Shown piece after piece: positions 1 through 6,464 of a stretch of 15,446 nucleotides of DNA. This DNA is from Syntrophaceae bacterium UBA7544 (lineage in GTDB: Bacteria > Desulfobacterota > Syntrophia > Syntrophales > Smithellaceae). The position numbers and the translations under genes are program-made. A model generated the notes under the pieces. That model was not told where the DNA came from, ran no database searches, and worked only from the letters and a program-made list of their open reading frames with translations. How positions within the stretch are numbered: the stretch's first letter is position 1; the number at the start of each line of letters is the position of its first letter. Location: the NCBI GenBank assembly GCA_002479215.1, contig DLME01000116.1, positions 1,324 through 16,769 on the forward strand. Direction: 5' to 3'.

Positions 1-43
1 GGACGCTTTATAGCAGATTAGCTACAAGCCTTTGTTAGCTGTG
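1..43 (-). other. Possible cassette-recombination half-site (attC-like), cut by window edge
   Basis: Directly after the stop codon of the HNH-like gene, the minus strand reads AGCTAACAAAGGCTTGTAGC. This resembles the 5' half (R''-L'') of an integron attC site, with the AAC core starting about 6 bases beyond the stop. The matching 3' half would lie outside the window, so palindromic pairing cannot be tested. The resemblance is short and could be chance. Confidence 0.2.
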
Positions 44-454
44 TTATCCTTTTTTCAATTCCTCAAGTCCTCGTTGTATAATCTCGTGAAGCAGTTTTAT
101 CCTGCCTGCAATTTTGTCTTTTGATTTTGTTTTTCTGTCTTCGTCAAGATGTCGCTCCTTGACCAAATCGGCAAGACAAGCAATATCAGTTGTAAGAAAG
201 ATGGGATTGTGAAGTAGTTCTTCATGGCAGTCGTAACAAAAGACCGCTGTCTGGCCTTCAATACCCCAAGGACATTCCTCAAACACTCTATCTCTCTGCG
301 TTCCACGACGATTGTTGGAACGCCCGAAGAATCGCTCAGCCACGAAGTGATGTTTTGATGCATGGGAACGGCCTTCGACCGTTGGACAAGCATATGTGCC
401 CTGAGTTCTATGAAGCTTGCACCCACAAATTGCGCATCTCTCAGTCCTTTTCAT
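44..454 (-). CDS. HNH-like endonuclease / zinc-finger protein, 136 aa
   Basis: A small Cys/His-rich protein that resembles HNH nucleases, although I cannot name its exact family. An N-terminal zinc knuckle (C7-x2-C10, plus C12 and C23) is followed by a His pair (H35-H36 in KHHFVAERFF), then C61 and a second knuckle CYDCHEELLHNP (C73, C76, H77, H81, N82). The order of Cys pair, HH, Cys pair, and H/N is the usual layout of a Zn-stabilised beta-beta-alpha metal nuclease, with H36 and H81 as candidate catalytic or metal residues. The C-terminal 40 residues are charged and helical. GAGG lies only about three bases before the ATG, which is close for a ribosome site, but no other Met is available. 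The gene stands alone, and a copy of the 177-bp repeat with a good promoter lies just upstream. DNA cleavage is inferred from the fold, so a non-nuclease zinc protein remains possible. Confidence 0.7.
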   Translation of the reverse strand: MKRTERCAICGCKLHRTQGTYACPTVEGRSHASKHHFVAERFFGRSNNRRGTQRDRVFEECPWGIEGQTAVFCYDCHEELLHNPIFLTTDIACLADLVKERHLDEDRKTKSKDKIAGRIKLLHEIIQRGLEELKKG

Positions 455-465
455 TCCTCAGCCGC

Positions 466-642
466 CAATTAATATATGAACTTCGCTTTTACCGATAATT
501 TGGATATCATATTAACATGGGTAATTTTCTTTCAAAAGGTAAATATTATATAAACTCAATTGAATACCTATTTACATCATTTCGGATATTATGGTAATAA
601 GAATTAAAAACGAACTTCGTAAAGCATAGAAATTTTGTGCAA
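466..642 (-). repeat. 177-bp dispersed element, copy 1
   Basis: Matches 10407-10583 over 177 bases without gaps; I count about 137 identities (77%). The two ends are best conserved and each carries a CGAASTTCG-type near-palindrome (GAACTTCG at 478-485 and 611-618). The middle third (about 516-565) is the most diverged. All frames have stops and the substitutions show no codon rhythm, so it is not coding. It ends 12 bases before the start codon of the HNH-like gene, as copy 2 ends just before the protease gene. Confidence 0.85.
506..535 (-). promoter_or_regulatory. Candidate sigma-70 promoter for the HNH-like gene
   Basis: On the minus strand a TTGAAA -35 box (530-535) and a TATGAT -10 box (506-511) are separated by 18 bases, inside the 177-bp element. 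The -10 box lies about 50 bases before the start codon. In copy 2 the matching positions read TTCAAG and TTTGAT, a weaker version. Confidence 0.45.
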
Positions 643-714
643 TACTAAAGCCAATGAGATTCTTCTAGCGTTTCAAAAGTTTCTTTTAGACAAGAAACTG
701 GTGCCGGCAAAGAT

Positions 715-798
715 ATGACCGAAGCACCCAAAAGTCCGTTGGATTCATTTTTTCGCCCTGGAAGAAAGCCTGCGGTAACACCAGAAAAGGCTGGTTAA
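715..798 (+). CDS. Small ORF (27 aa) abutting the helicase gene, possibly a remnant
   Basis: An ATG ORF encoding MTEAPKSPLDSFFRPGRKPA and seven further residues. Its TAA is followed one base later by the helicase ATG, the spacing of translationally coupled genes. The frame stays open upstream to 658 without a start, so this may be the tail of a decayed gene rather than an intact small protein. No convincing ribosome-binding site precedes it, and I do not recognise it. It could act as a leader peptide. Confidence 0.25.
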   Translation: MTEAPKSPLDSFFRPGRKPAVTPEKAG

Positions 799-799
799 A

Positions 800-2377
800 A
801 TGAATAAAACAGCAAAACCGGTGGAGATTGATTTTAATCCCGAGTTCAAGCGAGCTCTGGAATTGATGGAAGAGACGGACAAAAATATCTTCATCACAGG
901 CCGGGCGGGCACCGGTAAATCAACTCTCTTAAATTATTTCCGCAATACGACAAAAAAGAAAGTAGTAATCCTGGCCCCGACCGGTGTTGCCGCCATTAAT
1001 GTCGGCGGACAGACAATTCATTCTTTTTTCCATTTCAAGCCGGATGTAACTCTAGCTGCTATCAAGAAGAAAAAGAGCGCCGCCAAAGAAAAAACGTCTA
1101 TCTATAAAAAGTTGACGGCCATCGTCATTGATGAAGTATCCATGGTACGGGCTGATCTGCTGGATTGTGTGGATAAATTTCTGCGTCTGAACGGCCCCAA
1201 TTCCAAACGTCCTTTCGGCGGCGTGCAAATGATCTTGATCGGCGATCTCTATCAACTGCCGCCTGTTGTTACCAGCCGGGAAAGAGATATTTTCCAGTCG
1301 TACTATAGCAGCCCTTATTTTTTCAGTGCCAAAATCCTGGAACAACTGGATATGGAATTTGTCGAGCTGGAAAAAGTTTATCGCCAGAAGGATAACGAAT
1401 TTATTCGCCTGCTCAACGCTATCCGCAATAACTCCATCACGGATGACGATATCGCGCTGTTCAATAAGCGCCATGATTCTCAGTTTACCGCCCCTTCCGG
1501 CTCTTTTTATCTATCTTTGACCAGCACTAATGACTTAGCCGATGGCATTAACGAGGAACAATTGGCTAGGCTTCCCGGCAAAATATGGAAAGCGCAAGGT
1601 ATGATTGATGGCGAATTTAGTAAGGAATATCTGCCGACAGCAATAGAATTGAAACTAAAAAAAAGCGCCCAAATAATGCTTTTGAACAATGATACCTATG
1701 GGAGGTGGATCAACGGCACCATCGGCAAAATAACGGGATTCAAAAAAGATGACGAAGGAGAAGAGATAATTACTGCCAAATTGGATAACGGCGAATCCGT
1801 GGAAATTAGTCCCTATACCTGGAAAATCTACCGTTTCTTTTTAAAAAATGATGAGCTTCGTTCCGAAGATGTCGGGTCATTCACCCAATATCCTGTCCGT
1901 TTGGCTTTTGCCATCACTATCCACAAAAGCCAGGGGAAAACCTTTGAAAACGTTATCATTGATGTGGGACGCGGAACGTTCGCCCACGGACAGATGTATG
2001 TGGCTCTTTCCCGCTGCACATCGCTAGATGGAATAGTTCTGAAGCAGCCGCTGAAGAAAAGTCATATTTTGATGGATTGGCATATTGTAAAATTTCTTAC
2101 TCGCACGCAATACGATAAAGCAGAACAAAAATGCTCCCACGAGGATAAGCTGCAGATCATTAATGCAGCTATTAAAGAAAAGAAAAATTTAGATATTCTC
2201 TATTTAAAAGCAAAGGACGAAAAATCGCGCCGCACAATCAGACCGCTATCTGTTGGAGAGATGGAATATAACGGTCATCCTTTTGTTGGGATGGATGCCT
2301 ATTGCCTGACGCGTAAGGAAAAGCGCCGCTTCAACGTGGATCGGATATTAGAAGTTTGCGTATCGTCAAATAAATGA
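800..2377 (+). CDS. Pif1/RecD-like SF1B helicase with C-terminal WYL domain
   Basis: ATP-dependent 5'-3' DNA helicase of the Pif1/RecD2-like group (525 aa). Motif I (Walker A) is GRAGTGKS at 34-41. Motif II is IVIDE at 108-112. GDLYQLPPV (148-156) is motif III, and VYRQ (193-196) follows. The UvrD_C_2-type region has HKSQGKTF (375-382) and VALSR (401-405), the arginine-finger motif VI. Residues about 450-520 look like a WYL domain: an INAAIKEKKNLDILYL-type opening, then R-x-I-x-PL, a central aromatic stretch, AYCLTRKEKRRF and NVDRI. WYL domains bind nucleic-acid ligands and often act as regulatory sensors, so it may couple helicase activity to a ligand. The gene has no neighbour on its strand except the tiny ORF ending one base upstream. 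The helicase identity is firm; the pathway (replication-fork, recombination or defence) cannot be read from the sequence. Confidence 0.93.
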   Translation: MNKTAKPVEIDFNPEFKRALELMEETDKNIFITGRAGTGKSTLLNYFRNTTKKKVVILAPTGVAAINVGGQTIHSFFHFKPDVTLAAIKKKKSAAKEKTSIYKKLTAIVIDEVSMVRADLLDCVDKFLRLNGPNSKRPFGGVQMILIGDLYQLPPVVTSRERDIFQSYYSSPYFFSAKILEQLDMEFVELEKVYRQKDNEFIRLLNAIRNNSITDDDIALFNKRHDSQFTAPSGSFYLSLTSTNDLADGINEEQLARLPGKIWKAQGMIDGEFSKEYLPTAIELKLKKSAQIMLLNNDTYGRWINGTIGKITGFKKDDEGEEIITAKLDNGESVEISPYTWKIYRFFLKNDELRSEDVGSFTQYPVRLAFAITIHKSQGKTFENVIIDVGRGTFAHGQMYVALSRCTSLDGIVLKQPLKKSHILMDWHIVKFLTRTQYDKAEQKCSHEDKLQIINAAIKEKKNLDILYLKAKDEKSRRTIRPLSVGEMEYNGHPFVGMDAYCLTRKEKRRFNVDRILEVCVSSNK

Positions 2378-2399
2378 GAAAAAATCCTGCTGCTAATGC

Positions 2400-2549
2400 T
2401 TGCAGATTGGCCGTGCCGACCGATACCGGCTACGGATGTGTTGGGAAGAAGTGAAGCGGACGGTCCTGACGCTCAAGGATATGGATCGACAGTGGAAGTG
2501 CATGGTGAATGTTAATTTAAAAGTATTCGGTTACAAACGTGCGAAGTGA
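2400..2549 (+). pseudogene. C-terminal remnant of an unidentified, possibly transposase-like gene
   Basis: A 49-codon open frame without an ATG start; TTG at 2400 follows an in-frame TAA. It encodes a basic, coding-looking tail with the segments DRYRLRMCWEEVKRTVLTLK and VNLKVFGYKRAK. The base composition is GC-richer than the surrounding spacer, and the frame runs straight into repeat copy A, whose first bases encode its last residues. This is what would remain if most of a mobile gene had been deleted and only its 3' end and element terminus kept. The transposase link is inference; no catalytic motif survives. Confidence 0.35.
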
Positions 2550-2722
2550 GATAATTCGGGATGGAAACAGCTAAAATAAGCGAATCAAAATAGAAGTTTA
2601 AAAAAATTGGCCGAAAAAATTTACCGTGTTTTTTTACCCCATTTGTGAATTTTTGTCGCCAAATACGTTTAAATAAAAACCTGTGGATAGATCAATGAAA
2701 TCGGCGACAAAATATCACAGGA
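2521..2722 (+). repeat. Dispersed repeat family 2, copy A
   Basis: Shares long collinear blocks with the reverse complement of 12554-12762 and with 12794-12996. These include TATTCGGTTACAAA, ATGGAAACA, TAAAATAAGCGAAT and the GTTTAAAAAAATTGGCCG core. It ends in a 54-bp module (2655-2708) bounded by GTCGCC and GGCGAC. The final bases GGCGACAAAATATCACAGGA (2703-2722) recur exactly at 13127-13146. Non-coding apart from the ORF tail that enters it. Confidence 0.85.
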
Positions 2723-2788
2723 CACTGATTTAGTAATATTTGTTTGTTTCACCTACTACTGTTTAGTGGTGGGTATTTATAATAACTG

Positions 2789-2920
2789 ATGATTACTGAT
2801 CGAATTGTGGTATCCGACATCACTAATGAACCAAGCAAAGATTTGGCCCCACGCAAAGCTATATGCAAGGAACTTCAAGCAAAACTGAAAACGATTGCAT
2901 CTTTTAGAAAGCTTCAGTAA
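2789..2920 (+). CDS. Uncharacterised 43-aa ORF, doubtful
   Basis: ATG ORF beginning MITDRIVVSDITNEPSKDLA and ending FRKLQ. The residue make-up is protein-like, but there is no ribosome-binding site upstream and no recognisable family. It lies in the degenerate strip between repeat copy A and the terminator of the nitrogen operon, so a gene fragment is as likely as a working gene. Confidence 0.2.
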   Translation: MITDRIVVSDITNEPSKDLAPRKAICKELQAKLKTIASFRKLQ

Positions 2921-2953
2921 GTATAATGGATTTAATCAAACCCGAATCGGTAA

Positions 2954-3139
2954 TATGACCGTTTCGATTTCATCCCATTGGGGCCTGCGCTAAATGGCAT
3001 ATGCCGTTTCGTTGTGGAGGAGTTTCTGGAAAAAATGTTCCTGCTGGAAAATCAATTTGCCGGTAATAACCATAAAAAGCTGCTACAATTTATTCCAAAC
3101 AAATTGCAGCAGCTTTACAAAACAAACATTCTTTCTTAG
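2954..3139 (+). pseudogene. Possible 3' remnant of an unknown gene, overlapping the operon terminator
   Basis: An open frame without an ATG near its beginning (TTG at 2978) that ends in TAG at 3137-3139, overlapping the stop codon of the convergent outer-membrane protein gene. It encodes a plausible amphipathic tail with the segments VVEEFLEKMFLLENQFAG and KKLLQFIPNKLQQLY. The hairpin that terminates the minus-strand operon lies inside it, so the apparent coding signal may be partly an accident of that palindrome. I do not recognise a family. Just upstream, at 2944-2967, is a 9-bp inverted repeat (CGAATCGGT/ACCGTTTCG, one mismatch). Confidence 0.2.
3074..3113 (-). terminator. Rho-independent terminator of the nitrogen operon
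   Basis: On the minus strand a 13-bp stem (GCTGCTGCAATTT pairing with AAATTGTAGCAGC, one G-U type position) encloses a 9-base loop and is followed by TTTTT. It lies about 22 bases past the stop codon of the outer-membrane protein gene. Confidence 0.85.
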
Positions 3140-4059
3140 AAAGTGTAACTTAAAGTTACGCCTCCATAAAGATAGGTGCTATTTCCATTGGATGGATTGG
3201 TAACTCCTTCTGGCACGCTGTGCGCTCTCATTTCATACCGAGCATCGTCGCACAGAGGAAAAACATAAGAAACTATCGGCGTAACCGACAATGTCTTATA
3301 AACCGTTATGGGCAGGGAGACGGAAACAGTTCCATCATGGAAATTATTGTACTTATCCGTTGTGGGTAATGAATTGCTGTCATATTTTGCATAAGTGGTT
3401 TCATCGGTGGACAGCAGGTAACTTGCCGAAGCGGCCAGTTTTAAACTGATGATCTTATTGAATTCGATGGTGTGAGAAACTCCCAGTAAAAAATACCACT
3501 GACGGTAATGATCAATTTCCTTATAAGCAGTCAATGTCGGCGATAAAATAGTATCTAAACCAACGGTAAGAAAAAGCTCCTGAGCATCAAGCGGAGCACT
3601 TCCTCCGGCATAAGGCGCACCTAAAGCGTAGTAGATGTACCCCGGAGTCACCTGCAAAATTCCAAACTTTCTAGAGTAGGAAGCAGTATAGTCAGTTTCC
3701 GTGTATTTAGCGCCATACTTGGCATCAGTGGCGGAATATGGTTTTGTATCCAAGTTTCCCCAGACATTCACCGCAAATCCTTTATAGCTGATAGTTGCCG
3801 ACGGCTGCACGACTACGCTGCTGCGGGTCTGCTCATACCCGCGCCAGATATAGGCACTCAGTACACTTAAATCTAGCTCGCCCGTCACCTTATCTTCCTC
3901 CTGGGCTTGTGGTTCGGGAGCACTCGCCGGAGCTGACTGTTTCACTACAGGCTCGGCCGGCTTCTGGTCTTCTGCCCGGCTAGTTAACGGTAATGCGGCA
4001 ATAAGCAGCGAAAGTAAAAATGCTGTAATTATTTTTATTTTCTTCATATGGTTTTTCAT
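3136..4059 (-). CDS. TorF/Gcw_chp-like outer-membrane beta-barrel protein
   Basis: A secreted barrel protein of about 307 aa. It has a Sec signal (basic MKNHMKKIK, hydrophobic core, likely cut after SRA), then a Pro/Ala/Glu-rich linker of about 25 residues. The barrel opens with the SAYIWRGYEQT signature seen in TIGR02001 (Gcw_chp)/TorF-type putative porins and continues with alternating aromatic strands. It ends in SYTF, whose terminal Phe is the usual outer-membrane assembly signal. I prefer the start at 4059, because AAAGGAG sits 11 bases before it. An in-frame ATG at 4089 overlaps the stop of the upstream Fis-like gene. It is the last gene before the terminator. Membership of the amtB operon suggests a role in uptake of a nitrogen compound across the outer membrane; this is inferred from context only. 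Confidence 0.85.
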   Translation of the reverse strand: MKNHMKKIKIITAFLLSLLIAALPLTSRAEDQKPAEPVVKQSAPASAPEPQAQEEDKVTGELDLSVLSAYIWRGYEQTRSSVVVQPSATISYKGFAVNVWGNLDTKPYSATDAKYGAKYTETDYTASYSRKFGILQVTPGYIYYALGAPYAGGSAPLDAQELFLTVGLDTILSPTLTAYKEIDHYRQWYFLLGVSHTIEFNKIISLKLAASASYLLSTDETTYAKYDSNSLPTTDKYNNFHDGTVSVSLPITVYKTLSVTPIVSYVFPLCDDARYEMRAHSVPEGVTNPSNGNSTYLYGGVTLSYTF

Positions 4060-4085
4060 AGTGTTTAATTCTCCTTTACATTTCA

Positions 4086-4283
4086 TCATTTGAATTGTTC
4101 ACAATCAATCTCGTATTTATGCACCTTATATCTCAGGATGCGGTTTGTAGTTCCTAAAAGTTCTGCAGCGGCTGATTGGTTGCCTTTAGTTCTTGTCAAA
4201 GCATGAATGATAATCATTTTTTCACAGTCGAAAACACACCGCTCCAATACATTTTCTCCGGTCTCTAATTTATCATTGTCCAT
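4086..4283 (-). CDS. Stand-alone Fis-type helix-turn-helix protein, 65 aa
   Basis: A single HTH_8 (Fis/NtrC C-terminal) domain with no AAA+ or receiver part. A helical lead (VLERCVFDCEKMIIIHAL, probable dimerisation helices) is followed by GNQSAAAELLG, the turn TTNR and a recognition helix ILRYKVHKYEID. Its last 41 residues match the C-terminus of the NifA-like regulator in this window at about 18 positions, including the ending ID-x-x-Q-x-K, so the two probably share ancestry and perhaps a DNA target. The ribosome site GAGG lies 8 bases before ATG and overlaps the end of the P-II gene 9 bases upstream, suggesting coupled translation. It probably modulates the operon by binding the enhancer as a dimer or competing there; the function is inferred. 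Confidence 0.85.
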   Translation of the reverse strand: MDNDKLETGENVLERCVFDCEKMIIIHALTRTKGNQSAAAELLGTTNRILRYKVHKYEIDCEQFK

Positions 4284-4292
4284 AGAACAACC

Positions 4293-4613
4293 TCACCCTA
4301 TGGCTGCATCGCCTCGTTCGGCTGTGCGAATCCGCACAGCATCGTCCACGGGATGGATGAATATTTTCCCGTCTCCGATCTTGCCGGTATGAGCGACGGC
4401 GGTAATGGCTTTGATGATCCCGTCGCATTCACCATCCTTTACGATCACTTCCACCCTGGCTTTGGTCAAGAGATCCACCTTATACATTTTATTCCGCACC
4501 TTTTGCTCCAGGCCCTTTTGCCTGCCCTGTCCCTCGATCTCCGTGATTGTGAATATATCAACGGAGGTACATGTTTTTCCAAAGGGATACCCGAATGCGC
4601 CATTCCATAACAC
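4293..4613 (-). CDS. P-II family signal protein 2, atypical N-terminus
   Basis: Recognisable P-II protein (GlnB/GlnK/NifI family) of 107 codons. The middle and end are typical: TITEIEGQGRQKG leads into the T-loop, with Q39 and K58 (canonical numbering) kept for 2-oxoglutarate/ATP binding. Next comes TGKIGDGKIF, the B-loop, and AVRIRTAERGDAAI, the C-loop. In the T-loop Tyr51, the uridylylation residue of enteric P-II, is present, whereas position 46 is Val. Before FTITE there are only 20 residues (MLWNGAFGYPFGKTCTSVDI) instead of about 27, and they do not resemble the normal beta1-alpha1 segment. The start is GTG, preceded in frame by three consecutive TAG codons, the first of which ends amtB. 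P-II proteins are trimers that block Amt channels when nitrogen is ample. Whether this shortened form folds normally is uncertain. Confidence 0.8.
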   Translation of the reverse strand: MLWNGAFGYPFGKTCTSVDIFTITEIEGQGRQKGLEQKVRNKMYKVDLLTKARVEVIVKDGECDGIIKAITAVAHTGKIGDGKIFIHPVDDAVRIRTAERGDAAIG

Positions 4614-4619
4614 CTACTA

Positions 4620-6356
4620 CTAGTGGACAGATTCGCCATCAGCGTACGCAGGCAGACCGAACTCTGGAACGTCTAGACCTTCGCGCTCCACTTCTTCGGA
4701 AACGCGCATCGAACGGATAGCGTTCACGATTTTGAAGACCACGAAGGTAGCCGCGAATGCATATAGACACAGGAGCGTGGCTCCCCCGAGCTGCGTAAAG
4801 AACTGAGTTACGTCCCCGTGAAGCAGGCCGGTCACGCCCTGACCGGCCTTGCCGAGGTAGGTCGTTGCGCCGACACCGTTCCAACCTGCACCATAGGTAC
4901 CGTCGGCAAAGATACCGACGCTCACCGCCCCCAGCCAGCCGCAATAGCCGTGCACGGAGATGGCCCCACAGGGGTCGTCGACCTTAAGTACCCGCTCGTT
5001 GAAAAGAACCCCCACACAAACCAGAATGCCGGCAAGAATGCCGATGATAACAGCGGAGTTTGGGCTAACAAACGCGCAAGGCGCGGTGATGGCCACCAGA
5101 CCAGCGAGCATGCCGTTGCAGGCCATGGTTATGTCCGGTTTGCCAAACATTAAGTACCAGAAGATCAACGCCGTCGCCGATGCGGCAACAGCAGCGAGAT
5201 TCGTATTCACGGCAATTACAGAGATGCGCAGGTCCGATGCACCAAGGGTGGAGCCGGGGTTAAACCCCATCCAGCCGAACAAGAGAATGAAGGTGCCGAT
5301 TACCACAAAGGCGAGGTTGTGTGCTGGAAAGGCCCGCGGCTTGCCGTCCTTGCCATACTTGCCGAGGCGAGGGCCGAGAATGACGGCGAGCGCCATGGCG
5401 CAGAAGCCGCCCACGGCATGGACAACGGTCGAGCCCGCGAAATCCACGTAGCCGTGACCCAGGTTCATGCTCATGCCCAACTGAGAGAGCCATCCACCAC
5501 CCCAAACCCAACAACCGGACATGGGATACAGGAGGGCGCCCATGAAGAGCTCGGCGACGACAAATGCCCAGAAAGTGATCCGCTCACAGATAGCCCCCAC
5601 GATGATATACCCGGCTGTTTCCATGAATACGACTTCAAAGAGCGTAAGGCAAAGGCTTCCGGAATCGTAGCCCGGCCCGCTCAGAAAAAAGCCCTTGCCG
5701 CCTAAGAAACCCCACATGCCGCTTCCGAACAGGAACTTGTTCAGTGTTGGAGTCCCTCCAAGATTCGTCGGCGCCGCATTCAGCGCAGCCGCGCCGTACT
5801 GGAAGGCGTAGCCGCACGCATAGTAAGCCAAGAAGGCGAAGACATAGGCAGCGAAGTTAAGCATCATGAGATGGCCGGCGTTCTTCTTGCGCACCAGCCC
5901 ACAGGTGAGAAGGGCAAAACCCGCTTGCATGAAGAGTACAAGGTACCCTGTAACGAGAGTCCAGTTGAAATTGGTCGCAATCCGAACGTGCCCGACGGTG
6001 TCGGCAAGCTTTACCGCAAGCGGCTCTTTGGCTGCCTGCTCCTTGTACTCTTGGTACTGCTTTTTCTTTTCCGTATAGTCGGGGGCTTTCGTGTCGGTCG
6101 GCTCGGTAACAACGAAGGCATTGCCGGCCGCATCAATCGCATCTGCCTTGCCCCCCGTAGCAATTCCAGCCGGGTCGGGCTGAGGCTCCGGAGCTTGGGT
6201 TGCTATCGCCTGGGGAACTCCACCCTGCGAAGGACTTTCCTGTGCAACAGCCGGACGGATCAGTAGTATGAAAGCGATGACTATTGCAGCCATCACAATT
6301 GTGTGCACATTTTTTCGTATAGTCATTTTAAGTTTTTCCTCTTTTCGTATAGTCAT
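4620..6356 (-). CDS. amtB: Ammonium channel AmtB (Amt/Rh family) with long secreted N-terminal extension
   Basis: Inner-membrane ammonium transporter, 578 aa from the outer start. A signal peptide (hydrophobic stretch about 19-37, likely cleavage after PAVA) leads to a Pro/Ala/Asp/Lys-rich periplasmic extension to about residue 118. The channel core of about 11 membrane helices follows. Family marks are WGGGW (285-289), DFAGSTVVH with pore His313, GFNPGST (364-370) and DPCGAISVHG with the second pore His469. The cytoplasmic tail EREGLDVPEFGLPAY matches the conserved P-II-docking tail of Amt proteins. A 30-bp tandem duplication gives two in-frame starts (6356 and 6326), each with its own GAGGA-type ribosome site. 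The gene is visibly GC-richer than its neighbours. It lies between two P-II genes, as expected for a channel controlled by P-II. Confidence 0.96.
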   Translation of the reverse strand: MTIRKEEKLKMTIRKNVHTIVMAAIVIAFILLIRPAVAQESPSQGGVPQAIATQAPEPQPDPAGIATGGKADAIDAAGNAFVVTEPTDTKAPDYTEKKKQYQEYKEQAAKEPLAVKLADTVGHVRIATNFNWTLVTGYLVLFMQAGFALLTCGLVRKKNAGHLMMLNFAAYVFAFLAYYACGYAFQYGAAALNAAPTNLGGTPTLNKFLFGSGMWGFLGGKGFFLSGPGYDSGSLCLTLFEVVFMETAGYIIVGAICERITFWAFVVAELFMGALLYPMSGCWVWGGGWLSQLGMSMNLGHGYVDFAGSTVVHAVGGFCAMALAVILGPRLGKYGKDGKPRAFPAHNLAFVVIGTFILLFGWMGFNPGSTLGASDLRISVIAVNTNLAAVAASATALIFWYLMFGKPDITMACNGMLAGLVAITAPCAFVSPNSAVIIGILAGILVCVGVLFNERVLKVDDPCGAISVHGYCGWLGAVSVGIFADGTYGAGWNGVGATTYLGKAGQGVTGLLHGDVTQFFTQLGGATLLCLYAFAATFVVFKIVNAIRSMRVSEEVEREGLDVPEFGLPAYADGESVH

Positions 6357-6371
6357 TTTAAGTTTCTCCTC
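6312..6371 (-). repeat. 30-bp tandem duplication covering the amtB ribosome site and start codon
   Basis: Units 6312-6341 and 6342-6371 differ at one base (T/C in the ribosome-site run). Each contains a Shine-Dalgarno-like GAGGARAAAC, the spacer and ATGACTATACGAAAA. Because 30 is a multiple of three, both starts are in frame, and the outer product gains 10 residues (MTIRKEEKLK). Confidence 0.97.
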
Positions 6372-6464
6372 TCGTTATAATTAAACGTCTCTCAAGCCGG
6401 ATACATTTTCGTATTTGACTCGATATGATAATTCTTCGACAACCTTCAAAACCGGCGCATCTCC

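Noticed and set aside
2994..3203. 69-aa plus-strand ORF across the operon terminator
   Set aside because: Cys/Trp/Lys-rich translation without pattern; it overlaps both the terminator and the end of the barrel gene. A different frame here looks slightly better and is listed as a doubtful remnant.
4818..5705. Long open frames on the plus strand opposite amtB
   Set aside because: They are antisense frames of a GC-rich gene whose channel motifs are clear on the minus strand; the translations are low-complexity and lack motifs.
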